64,000 nt of DNA, taken from assembly GCA_902779355.1 (NCBI GenBank), contig CACZBF010000002.1, positions 73,633-137,632 of the forward strand, in the 5' to 3' direction. How positions within the stretch are numbered: position 1 is the first letter of the stretch; each line of letters starts with the position of its first letter. The position numbers were made by a program, and so were the translations under genes. Below the pieces are notes generated by a model. That model saw only the letters and a list, made by a program, of their open reading frames with translations, had not been told where the DNA came from and made no database searches. Below are positions 15,876 through 23,720 of the stretch, one piece after another. This DNA comes from an uncultured Lachnospiraceae bacterium (GTDB lineage Bacteria; Bacillota; Clostridia; Lachnospirales; Lachnospiraceae).

Positions 15876-17141
15876 CTAATCTCTCAACATATGTATTGGA
15901 ACAACATGAATCCCGTCTTTTTTGGTATATGCATTTCCACATGCAGTCAAGATCATCAGAAAGCTTGGCGATTGATCAAGCACCTCCAGTTTTTTCTTCA
16001 ACGCCGTGAGTGTTTTTGTACCTGCTTCAATCGCATTTTCCCCGCCCGTTTTAATTTCAACAAGCGCATATCTACCATCCTCCAGATGAATGACCGCATC
16101 GCATTCCAAGCCGTTACTGTCTCTGTAATGACGTATTTCACCGTTTAGATTCTGTGCATAAATACTCAATTCCTTAACTGCAAAGTCCTCAAAGAAATAG
16201 CCAAAGGTTTTGGGATCGTTTAACAAATCTGATGGAGATATATTCAGCGCACCTGCTGCAATAGACGTATCCACAAAATGCCTAGTTGGTGTAGTAATGA
16301 TCGATGTTTTGCTGCGGAGATTCGGATTCCACGCCTCGATGTCTTTTATAATGAATAAATCTCGAAGTGCTTCTAAATACTCGTCAAAAGTGTCTGTATC
16401 CAAACGCCTGTCATCATGCTCATTGATATCATTGATCATAAGGCTTTTTCTAACCTCTGTAGAAATATTTCTGGCATAACTTTTGAGCAGCATGAGAAAA
16501 ATCGTTTTCTTTTTGTTACGGAACTTTTTATTTCGATGGTTTTCGAATTCGAATAAGGTGGAGTAATAATTCTTGGTAATCCTAAGCGCCTTGTTCCTGT
16601 CACCAACAAGCGCCAGCGGCCATCCGCCGCGGCAAATATAAAATGCTGTATCCTGCAGCGTATACTCTTCATCGATATGGAAGATCTCTGCATCCACGTG
16701 TTCAAACAAATCCCGAACGGATACAAGCCCTTTCGACTCTTCAGACTCAAACAGGCTCATTGTCCTCATGGGGATCATAACGATTCTGCCCGCGCCCGAG
16801 TGATAGATATCATCCATGTCTGCCGGTGTAGAACTACCTGTAAAGATAAATTGCCCAAATTTGTCCTCTCTTCTGTCCACTTCGGAACGAGCATAATTCC
16901 AAAGATCCGGAACGTTCTGCCATTCGTCGATCAATCTCGGAACATCTCCCTCCAGTATTGCACGGGGACTGCTCTGTACCAATTCAATCTTATCCTTGGT
17001 ATCCAGATCATACTCGCTCTTTGCAAAAAGGCGGCTAGTTGTTGTTTTTCCACAAAATTTAGGGCCGGCTATTACTACCGCGCCGGAGGTATCTAACGCC
17101 TCTTTAATCTGTCTCTCTATATATCTTTTATAATACGCCAT
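15876..17141 (-). CDS. AAA ATPase with DUF4143 domain
   Basis: 421 residues. The N-terminal AAA_14 domain has Walker A GPKFCGKTT and Walker B LIDEWQNVP, then an arginine-finger-like FTGSSTP. The C-terminal DUF4143 domain (residues ~205-400) contains HYRDSNGLECDAVIHLEDG and ALVEIKTGG, the D...E.K pattern of a PD-(D/E)XK-like nuclease fold. Function of this large family is unknown; it is often mobile. The gene is visibly richer in A and T than its neighbours, which suggests transfer. The start has GGAGG 9 bases upstream, a good promoter and 24-bp repeats before it. Confidence 0.85.
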   Translation of the reverse strand: MAYYKRYIERQIKEALDTSGAVVIAGPKFCGKTTTSRLFAKSEYDLDTKDKIELVQSSPRAILEGDVPRLIDEWQNVPDLWNYARSEVDRREDKFGQFIFTGSSTPADMDDIYHSGAGRIVMIPMRTMSLFESEESKGLVSVRDLFEHVDAEIFHIDEEYTLQDTAFYICRGGWPLALVGDRNKALRITKNYYSTLFEFENHRNKKFRNKKKTIFLMLLKSYARNISTEVRKSLMINDINEHDDRRLDTDTFDEYLEALRDLFIIKDIEAWNPNLRSKTSIITTPTRHFVDTSIAAGALNISPSDLLNDPKTFGYFFEDFAVKELSIYAQNLNGEIRHYRDSNGLECDAVIHLEDGRYALVEIKTGGENAIEAGTKTLTALKKKLEVLDQSPSFLMILTACGNAYTKKDGIHVVPIHMLRD

Positions 17142-17161
17142 TTATCTGAACCTCCAACTAT

Positions 17162-17190
17162 ATTCTATTACAAAATCCCCCACCTTTCAA
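17162..17190 (-). promoter_or_regulatory. Promoter of the DUF4143 ATPase gene
   Basis: -35 TTGAAA (17185-17190), 17 bases, -10 TAGAAT (17162-17167) on the minus strand. The -35 falls inside the first of four 24-bp repeats, so a repeat-binding protein could control it. Confidence 0.55.
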
Positions 17191-17262
17191 TTTATATTTT
17201 CCCCTACTTTCCAATGAACAAAAACCCCCACTTTCCAATACATATTTTCCCCCACATTCCAA
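17177..17262. repeat. 24-bp tandem direct repeats, about 3.5 copies
   Basis: Units start at 17177, 17201, 17225 and 17249 with an exact 24-bp period. Each has a C-rich start (CCCCCACTTTCCAAT) followed by an AT-rich half ending ATTTT or AAAAA. The region is otherwise non-coding and more AT-rich than the surroundings. Confidence 0.8.
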
Positions 17263-17288
17263 AAAAAGCAGACGAGCCAACAAAGGAT

Positions 17289-17359
17289 TTGTATGATTCA
17301 ATTTTTCTTGTTATACTAGAAGCGTACACTCCTTGTGTGCGGCACTTTGGAGCGTACAC
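17289..17359 (+). promoter_or_regulatory. Promoter and repeated AGCGTACAC motifs upstream of the ABC exporter
   Basis: -35 TTGTAT (17289-17294), 17 bases, -10 TATACT (17312-17317). Just downstream AGCGTACAC occurs twice as direct repeats (17321-17329 and 17351-17359), 30 bp apart, in the transcribed leader. They may be operator sites for an unseen regulator. The leader to the ATG at 17459 is about 135 bases. Confidence 0.55.
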
Positions 17360-17458
17360 AATCCGTATGATGGCGGGGTCAAGAGTCAACTGTTATGATG
17401 GCTGCTTTTGACCTTGTCATCACACATCCAAAATATATTTACGGAAAAGGAGGATGTT

Positions 17459-19216
17459 ATGTTCAAGTTACTTTTCTCAAACATGAAGGCAAAACAATGG
17501 GCCGCAGTGATCGTCATCTTTTTACTGACAGTTGCCGAGGTTTACTTCATGATGCAAATCGTCAGCTACATCAGCCTGCTCACCGGCGCCGTACAGGCCA
17601 GCAGGGAAAACGGTGTGGCCGAGATCTGGTGGTATGGCCTGTATATGGTCATCTGCTCGATCCTGATGGCGGCAGTCGAGATCATTATCCGATTCGTAGC
17701 CAGCGCTGCTGCCAGCAGCACCATCACAAGTATCCGGCAGAGGATGTATGAAAGAGTCAACGAATTCGCAATCTCCGACTTCGCTTCTTTCTCTACCGAA
17801 TCTCTGATCACCAGAACCACGAACGATATGCAAAATGTCCATCTCGCGTGGCTCACATTCCTGAAGACCGCATTTTTAGCGCCGATCGTTATGGTATGGT
17901 CGATCGTTCTTTTGGTGCAGTTTGCAAACAGTTCGCTGACGCTTGTCACCGCTATCTGGCTCGTGATCCTGATCATCGCCGTCGTCGTTTTGCTGCTGAT
18001 GGTAACGCCGAAGTACAAGATCGTACAGAAGCTGACTGATATGCTGAACGTCGCTTCCAGAGAAAACCTGACCGGCGTCAGAGTCGTCAGAGCATTCAAC
18101 GCAGAAACCTATCAGGAAGAGAAGTTCGACAAGGTCAACACTTCCTTTACAAAGGTACAGATCTTTGCCGGTCGCGTTCTTTCCTTCTTTACCCCGTTTG
18201 TCATGATGGTCATGATGGGTCTGTCCCTGTCGATCCTTTGGGTAAGCGCCTATGTCCTGAACGGTATGAGTATGGATGCGGCCGGGCAGGCTTTCAGTTC
18301 CACGAACGCCTTTGTCATGCTTGCAAGTCAGATCATCATGTCCTTTATCCTGATGGTGACACTGATCGTGATCTGGCCGAGAGCATCCGTCAGTGCAAAA
18401 CGTATTACCGAGGTCATCAAGCACGAGGTTTCCGTCCTGGATCCTGCAAATCCTGTTGCTTTCACAGAAGAAGGCACGATCGAGTTCAAAAACGTCGGTT
18501 TCGCCTATCCGGGATCTGATCAGGAGGCAGTCTCCGATATCAGTTTCAAGGTCAAGAAGGGCGAGAGCATCGCTTTCATCGGCGCAACCGGCAGCGGCAA
18601 GACCACGATCATCAACATGATCCCGCGTATGGCAGACTGTACGCGAGGCGAAGTGCTGGTCGACGGCGTCAATGTCAAGAACGTGCTCCAGAAGGATCTG
18701 AGAGACCGCATCGGTTACGCGCCGCAGAGAGGCTTCCTCTTCGCGGGTAACATCAAAGAAAACATCGCGTTCAAGGATCCCGACATGACGCTTGAAGACG
18801 TCAGATGGGCAGCGAAGATCGCTGATGCGGATGAATTCGTCATGAAGAAGAGAAATGAGTATGACTCTCCTGTTGCGCAGGGCGGTTCGAACTTCTCCGG
18901 CGGGCAGAAGCAGAGACTCTGTATCGCGAGAGCGGTTGCCTCCAAACCTGAGATTCTGATCTTTGACGACTCCTTCTCGGCACTCGACTACAGAACCGAC
19001 AAGACCGTCAGGGGACGTATCACAGAGCAGCTTCCGAACACCACAAGAGTCATCATCGCGCAGCGCGTCGGCACCATTATGGATGCAGACCAGATCATTG
19101 TGCTGGATAACGGCAAAATGGTCGGCAGCGGCAAGCATTATGACCTTGTCAGAAACTGTCCTGTATATCAGGAAATTGCTTTATCACAGTTGAGTAAGGA
19201 GGAGTTGGGATTATGA
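17459..19216 (+). CDS. ABC exporter half-transporter 1 (degenerate catalytic site)
   Basis: About 585 residues: six membrane helices (ABC type-1 exporter fold) then a nucleotide-binding domain with Walker A GATGSGKTT, signature NFSGGQKQR and Walker B ILIFDDSFSALD. The catalytic Glu after Walker B is Asp, and the switch His is Gln (IIAQRVGTI). This is the classic half that provides the degenerate site in heterodimeric exporters such as LmrCD or TM287/288. The ATG at 17459 follows a strong AAGGAGG; an upstream in-frame start at 17408 lacks one. It overlaps its partner by four bases (ATGA). Substrate unknown (multidrug, lipid or peptide). Confidence 0.9.
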   Translation: MFKLLFSNMKAKQWAAVIVIFLLTVAEVYFMMQIVSYISLLTGAVQASRENGVAEIWWYGLYMVICSILMAAVEIIIRFVASAAASSTITSIRQRMYERVNEFAISDFASFSTESLITRTTNDMQNVHLAWLTFLKTAFLAPIVMVWSIVLLVQFANSSLTLVTAIWLVILIIAVVVLLLMVTPKYKIVQKLTDMLNVASRENLTGVRVVRAFNAETYQEEKFDKVNTSFTKVQIFAGRVLSFFTPFVMMVMMGLSLSILWVSAYVLNGMSMDAAGQAFSSTNAFVMLASQIIMSFILMVTLIVIWPRASVSAKRITEVIKHEVSVLDPANPVAFTEEGTIEFKNVGFAYPGSDQEAVSDISFKVKKGESIAFIGATGSGKTTIINMIPRMADCTRGEVLVDGVNVKNVLQKDLRDRIGYAPQRGFLFAGNIKENIAFKDPDMTLEDVRWAAKIADADEFVMKKRNEYDSPVAQGGSNFSGGQKQRLCIARAVASKPEILIFDDSFSALDYRTDKTVRGRITEQLPNTTRVIIAQRVGTIMDADQIIVLDNGKMVGSGKHYDLVRNCPVYQEIALSQLSKEELGL

Positions 19217-21000
19217 GTACAAACGTAAATGCTCCTGCAAAAGAAAAAAACAAACTGGGCAGCCTTGTAAAAGCGTTCAGACATTATTACGTTCCATTTG
19301 TGATCTCAATCGTCCTGTTGATCGCATCCGTGATCTTCACGATCCTGACCCCGGGTACGATCCGCAGCCTGACCAATGAGATCTCTCCGGTCGGCAAAGA
19401 GGCCGTCAACGGAGCTTTCGTTGTAAACATGGATAACGTGACGCATTACGCTCTGCTTCTGGTGGCGTATATCGCGATCGCGTTCCTTTCCGGATTTATA
19501 TCCGCCTTTATCCTGAATACCATTATCCAGAGGTTCTCCAAGGATATCAGAAGCCAGATCTCCTGCAAGATCAACAACATGCCTCTGGACTACTTTGACA
19601 CGACCCAAACCGGTGATATCCTTTCCGTCATCACGAACGATGTCGATATCTTAAGTACCTCCCTGCAGAACTCCGTGGGTATGCTGGTACAGTCCGGTGT
19701 GATGCTGGTCGGCGTCTTTATCGCGATGTTCATCGCATGCTGGCAGATGGCGCTTGTCGTGGTATGTTCGCTCCCATTGATGCTCATCATCATCGCGCTC
19801 ACCTTTAAGTACGCACTGCCGCTGTTCGATAAGAACCAGCAGATCCTCGGCGACGTCAATGCGACCGTTGAAGAAAATTATTCCGGTCAGCTCGTGATCA
19901 AAGCATTCAACGCTGAATCGAGAAAAGTATCCGAGTTCAAAGAGAAAAATGATCTGTTTGGTACGATCCTGTACAAATCACAGGCGATCGGTACGATGAT
20001 CGAGCCTGCGATGAAATTTGTCTCTTACCTGACCTATGCTGCAGTTCTGATCGTTGCCGGCCTGCTGTTTGCAAACGGTTCCATTTCCGATATCGGCGTT
20101 ATCACCGGCTTTATCGTCTATGTATCGCTGTTCCAGGAGCCTCTGGCACAAATCGGCCAGGCAAGTTCCACGATCCAGCTTGGTACTGCTGCCTGCAACC
20201 GTGTCTTCACCTTCCTCGAGCAGCCTGAGCTTCCCGCCGAAGGCGAAAAGAAGCAGCTTCTCGACCACGACCATATCCGCGGCGAAGTCGAATTCAAGGA
20301 TGTATGCTTCGGTTATGATCCCAAGAAGCTTACGATCACGAACTTCTCCGGTAAGATCGAGCCCGGCATGAAGGTTGCGATCATCGGTCCTACCGGCGCC
20401 GGCAAGACCACACTGGTCAACCTGCTGATGCGCTTCTATGAGATCACCAGCGGTGATATCCTGGTGGACGGCGTTTCCATCAAGGATATGTCCCGTAAGG
20501 AGCTCAGAGAGATCTTCGGTATGATCCTGCAGGAGACCTGGGTCATCAACGGTACACTCAGAGAGAACATCGTTTACAACCTTCAGAACGTGGACGAGAA
20601 CAGACTGCAGGAAATTCTCGAAGAGACCAATCTCAGCCATTATGTATCCACCCTGCCACAGGGACTTGATACCGAGATCCAGAAAGAGAGTGCTCTCTCC
20701 GCCGGTCAGAAACAGCTCGTTACCATTGCTAGAGCCATGACCGAAAACTCGCCGATGCTGATCCTCGACGAAGCGACCAGTAACGTCGATACCAGAACGG
20801 AGATCCTGATCCAGAAGGCGATGGATTCCCTGACCAGCGGCAGAACGAGTTTCGTCATTGCCCACAGACTCTCCACGATCAAGAACGCTGACCTGATCTT
20901 CGTTATGAAGGACGGCAACATCGTAGAGACCGGCAACCACGACTCCCTGATGGAGCAGGGCGGGCTCTACAGCGAGATCTACAATTCCCAGTTCGGCTGA
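19213..21000 (+). CDS. ABC exporter half-transporter 2 (catalytically complete)
   Basis: 595 residues: a short polar N-terminus, six membrane helices, then a nucleotide-binding domain with Walker A GPTGAGKTT, signature ALSAGQKQL, Walker B MLILDEATSNVD and switch IVAHRLSTI-type text (FVIAHRLSTI). All catalytic residues are present, complementing the degenerate partner upstream. No C39 peptidase domain, so it does not cleave GG leaders itself. Translational coupling with the first half shows obligate pairing. Confidence 0.9.
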   Translation: MSTNVNAPAKEKNKLGSLVKAFRHYYVPFVISIVLLIASVIFTILTPGTIRSLTNEISPVGKEAVNGAFVVNMDNVTHYALLLVAYIAIAFLSGFISAFILNTIIQRFSKDIRSQISCKINNMPLDYFDTTQTGDILSVITNDVDILSTSLQNSVGMLVQSGVMLVGVFIAMFIACWQMALVVVCSLPLMLIIIALTFKYALPLFDKNQQILGDVNATVEENYSGQLVIKAFNAESRKVSEFKEKNDLFGTILYKSQAIGTMIEPAMKFVSYLTYAAVLIVAGLLFANGSISDIGVITGFIVYVSLFQEPLAQIGQASSTIQLGTAACNRVFTFLEQPELPAEGEKKQLLDHDHIRGEVEFKDVCFGYDPKKLTITNFSGKIEPGMKVAIIGPTGAGKTTLVNLLMRFYEITSGDILVDGVSIKDMSRKELREIFGMILQETWVINGTLRENIVYNLQNVDENRLQEILEETNLSHYVSTLPQGLDTEIQKESALSAGQKQLVTIARAMTENSPMLILDEATSNVDTRTEILIQKAMDSLTSGRTSFVIAHRLSTIKNADLIFVMKDGNIVETGNHDSLMEQGGLYSEIYNSQFG

Positions 21001-21031
21001 TCATTAAAAAAACAGTTTCAAACTTTGCACA

Positions 21032-21064
21032 CGATTGCGAGCAGCTTTCAGCCGCTCGCAATCG
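21032..21064 (+). other. Strong intercistronic hairpin
   Basis: A perfect 11-bp stem CGATTGCGAGC / GCTCGCAATCG with an 11-base loop between the exporter and the phosphodiesterase gene. There is no T-run after it, so it is more likely an mRNA stability or processing element, or a weak terminator, than a full stop. Confidence 0.6.
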
Positions 21065-21084
21065 GCGCATAGGGAGGAAATCAT

Positions 21085-22977
21085 ATGTCAACAGATACAA
21101 CTTCAAAACCACAAAAAAAAATCAGTTTTGCCAGACTGGCAGCAGAATCGGTCCCGGAAATCTGGGCAGTACAGTTTGTTACCGCTTTCATTCTGGCAAT
21201 TCTGGTCTTCATTTTCACCCGGATCTGCAACGCCATTATCGGAACGAGGGTGGTTGCGCTGACCACGGCAAATATGAAACAAGTCCTTCTCAGTTGGCAG
21301 GGACCGGTGCTCATTATCATCGCAATCCTATTTTTGTTGCTCTATGTGGCGCTTGATCTCTTTATCCGTATCCTTGTAACCGGTGGGATCCTCAAGGGCG
21401 AAAAAGGCGGGATCTTTCGAAGTATTAAAGATTCTCTCCTGAATATCCGACGTTTCCTGAACCCGGACGGCATCTCCATTCTGGTGTATATCCTGTTCGC
21501 GGTACCTTTGGTAGGCGTTGGTTTTTCCGTCGGAATCACACAAAATTTTGCGATCCCGAATTTTATCATGGATGTCGTGTACAAAAGGCCTGCTTTTCTG
21601 GCGCTTTATGTGATCGGGCTCCTGGCACTGCTGATCGTCGGATTCTTCTTTCTTTTCTCCCTTCACGCAGTGCTGCTTTCCGGGCTGACGCCGAAGGAGG
21701 CCAAGAAATACTCTGTAAAGCTGGTCAGGAAAAACTGGAAGAAATTTCTCCTCACCATGCTGCTGGTGATCGTCGTCACCTCCCTGGTACGCTTCTGCGT
21801 CAGCACCGTACTCAATCTGGCGTTTCAGGCAGGGCTGGATCCGGTGGAGCAAACACTCCCTGCTGATTACGAAACAAAAGACTTTTCCGATCCGTCCACC
21901 TGGGATTCCCTCACGGATCAGGATATAGACATTCTGAACTTTCGCATGGGATGTACTTTTGCCGTGCTGGAAGGCGGTTATCTTGATCTGTTTCTGCGCC
22001 TGCTCGCTTCCGCTTTTATCATGCTGTACTTTACCAAGCTGTATCTTCAGTTCGATGCCGCAGAGCGGGGAGAAAGCGCACCTGTCTGGCTTTCCCGACC
22101 CAAGGGTCCTTCCTATATAGGAAAGATCGTCCTGATGATCGGTATTGCCGTTGCGGTAGCGATCCTGTGTTTCATTCTGTCAATTGCTGCCGATTCCTAT
22201 ATCGGGAAGAGGGAGCCGCACATATTTGCCCACCGTTCCTGCGGAACCCTGGGTCAGGAAAACTCCGTGGAAGGACTTGCTCTGGCTCTGGAACATGGCT
22301 GTATCGGCGGCGAGATCGACATTCAACGAACCAAAGACGGTTACTATATCATCAACCACGACAATGATTTTGCGCGTCTCACAGGCGTCGCGAAAAAACC
22401 TTCCGAGATGACGCTGGCAGAGATCGAGCAACTGGAAGTCAAAGACACCGCCGGAACCGGCAAGACCTATAAGGTGCCGAAACTGGAAGAATTCCTGGAA
22501 GAAGCAAAACGTCTGAATGCGGTTCTTCTTCTGGAATTGAAAGGCGAGACCGCCGATGAAAAAATGGCGGATGATGTGGTGGCCATGGTAAAGGAATACG
22601 GCGTGGAGGATCTGGTGCTCTATATCTCTCTGAAAGAGGATGTGATGAACTATCTGAAGGAGCGATATCCGGAAGCCAAAGTATCCTCCGTCTTCTTCGC
22701 AGGCATGGGCGATTTCGAAAAGCTTCCCTGTGATATCCTGGGCGTGGAAGAAGGTATGGGAACGCCTCTCATTTATGCGCAGGCGCATTCTGGCGGCAAA
22801 GAAGTAGCCGTCTGGACGCCCAATACGGATCAGGCGCTGCGAACCTTCATGGATTCCGATGTGGATTATATCACCACCGACGAGATAGAAATAGCAGAAC
22901 AAGTCCGGAAGGATCTGGACGCAAGAACCGAACGGGAGCTGATCATAGACCGGCTTCAGGATTTCTGGTTATTATAA
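21085..22977 (+). CDS. Membrane glycerophosphodiester phosphodiesterase
   Basis: 630 residues. Residues 1-375 hold about eight membrane helices (GDPD-associated membrane domain). Residues ~380-625 are a GDPD barrel with its catalytic elements: FAHRSCG, the ExD pair in GGEIDIQR, INHDNDFARLTG, and LLLELKGE. It probably hydrolyses glycerophosphodiesters or lipoteichoic-acid-like polymers on the outer face, giving sn-glycerol-3-phosphate. The ATG follows GGGAGGAAATC. It may share the ABC exporter transcript through the hairpin at 21032. A strong terminator follows. Confidence 0.88.
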   Translation: MSTDTTSKPQKKISFARLAAESVPEIWAVQFVTAFILAILVFIFTRICNAIIGTRVVALTTANMKQVLLSWQGPVLIIIAILFLLLYVALDLFIRILVTGGILKGEKGGIFRSIKDSLLNIRRFLNPDGISILVYILFAVPLVGVGFSVGITQNFAIPNFIMDVVYKRPAFLALYVIGLLALLIVGFFFLFSLHAVLLSGLTPKEAKKYSVKLVRKNWKKFLLTMLLVIVVTSLVRFCVSTVLNLAFQAGLDPVEQTLPADYETKDFSDPSTWDSLTDQDIDILNFRMGCTFAVLEGGYLDLFLRLLASAFIMLYFTKLYLQFDAAERGESAPVWLSRPKGPSYIGKIVLMIGIAVAVAILCFILSIAADSYIGKREPHIFAHRSCGTLGQENSVEGLALALEHGCIGGEIDIQRTKDGYYIINHDNDFARLTGVAKKPSEMTLAEIEQLEVKDTAGTGKTYKVPKLEEFLEEAKRLNAVLLLELKGETADEKMADDVVAMVKEYGVEDLVLYISLKEDVMNYLKERYPEAKVSSVFFAGMGDFEKLPCDILGVEEGMGTPLIYAQAHSGGKEVAVWTPNTDQALRTFMDSDVDYITTDEIEIAEQVRKDLDARTERELIIDRLQDFWLL

Positions 22978-22995
22978 AAACAAGCCGTTGGTTCC

Positions 22996-23030
22996 AAAAA
23001 GGATCTGCCGATTTGGCAGGTCCTTTTTTT
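22996..23030 (+). terminator. Rho-independent terminator after the phosphodiesterase gene
   Basis: Stem GGATCTGCC / GGCAGGTCC (one mismatch) with the loop GATTT, preceded by AAAAA and followed by seven T. It touches the end of the convergent SGNH gene and could serve both strands. Confidence 0.85.
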
Positions 23031-23712
23031 ATAACTCTCCTAGATCGATCAGCGTGCTGTAAATATAATGCGCGATCATCGTATTTCCTTTGAGGTTGGG
23101 ATGGGCCGGATCGAAGAACCAGTCCTGATGCGCCTTGGTAAGACGATAGAGGTCGATCACCGGGCAGTCCGTTTCTTTTCCGACTTCCGCAACGATCTCA
23201 TGCAACTCGTTCCCGACCAGATCCACATCCATCTGATACGGCGGATTCCCGTGCCGGTCTCTCCAGACGATGGTCGGCTGCATCAGGATCACCAGCGGCT
23301 GCTGCGAAAGCGCGCAATAAGTCTCGGTAAATGCCCGCAGCTCCCGTCGATAGTTGTCTTCATTCCAGTTGAAGACCTTGGCATCATTAGAGCCGAGCAT
23401 CAAAAGATAGATGGATGCACCGCAGTGCAGGCTCTCGGTGTAGAACCGGTCTGACCGGTATGGAAGATCTCCCGTATCCTGCAGGGTCCGCCAGGACAGT
23501 CCGTAATTCAGCACCTGCCAATTCTCTCCAAGAAGCCCTCCCAGTCTCGCAGGATAAGAATCTCGATGTCTTGTCAGGCGCACACCTGCACCATATGTCA
23601 GGCTGTCTCCCACACAGGCAATGATCTTTTTCGTGTGATCGGGCCGCGGTGTCCGGGGATGGATCACCACGTTGAGAAAATACCCGAGATAATCTTTTGT
23701 CGATCTGTCCAT
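23029..23712 (-). CDS. SGNH/GDSL-type hydrolase
   Basis: About 227 residues. Block I is CVGDSLTYGAG (catalytic Ser), block III GSNDAK, block V FDPAHPNLKG (catalytic Asp and His), so the enzyme looks complete. No signal peptide, hence cytoplasmic. The ATG at 23712 is chosen because AGGAG lies 5 bases upstream and the first 13 residues of the longer form would overlap the previous gene. It is the last gene of the five-gene signalling operon. Substrate unknown; an ester or acetyl group on a carbohydrate is likely for the family. Confidence 0.85.
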   Translation of the reverse strand: MDRSTKDYLGYFLNVVIHPRTPRPDHTKKIIACVGDSLTYGAGVRLTRHRDSYPARLGGLLGENWQVLNYGLSWRTLQDTGDLPYRSDRFYTESLHCGASIYLLMLGSNDAKVFNWNEDNYRRELRAFTETYCALSQQPLVILMQPTIVWRDRHGNPPYQMDVDLVGNELHEIVAEVGKETDCPVIDLYRLTKAHQDWFFDPAHPNLKGNTMIAHYIYSTLIDLGEL

Positions 23713-23720
23713 ATACTCTC

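Noticed and set aside
17177-17262. CRISPR array or plasmid iterons
   Set aside because: Units abut with no spacers and no cas or rep gene is near; kept as tandem repeats only.
17876-19138. Minus-strand frame of 420 codons opposite the ABC exporter
   Set aside because: Asp/Arg/His-rich shadow; the plus-strand ABC protein has all Walker and signature motifs.
17459-21000. Dedicated bacteriocin exporter for the SLASNG peptide
   Set aside because: No C39 peptidase domain, opposite strand, 4 kb away with unrelated genes between; no direct support.
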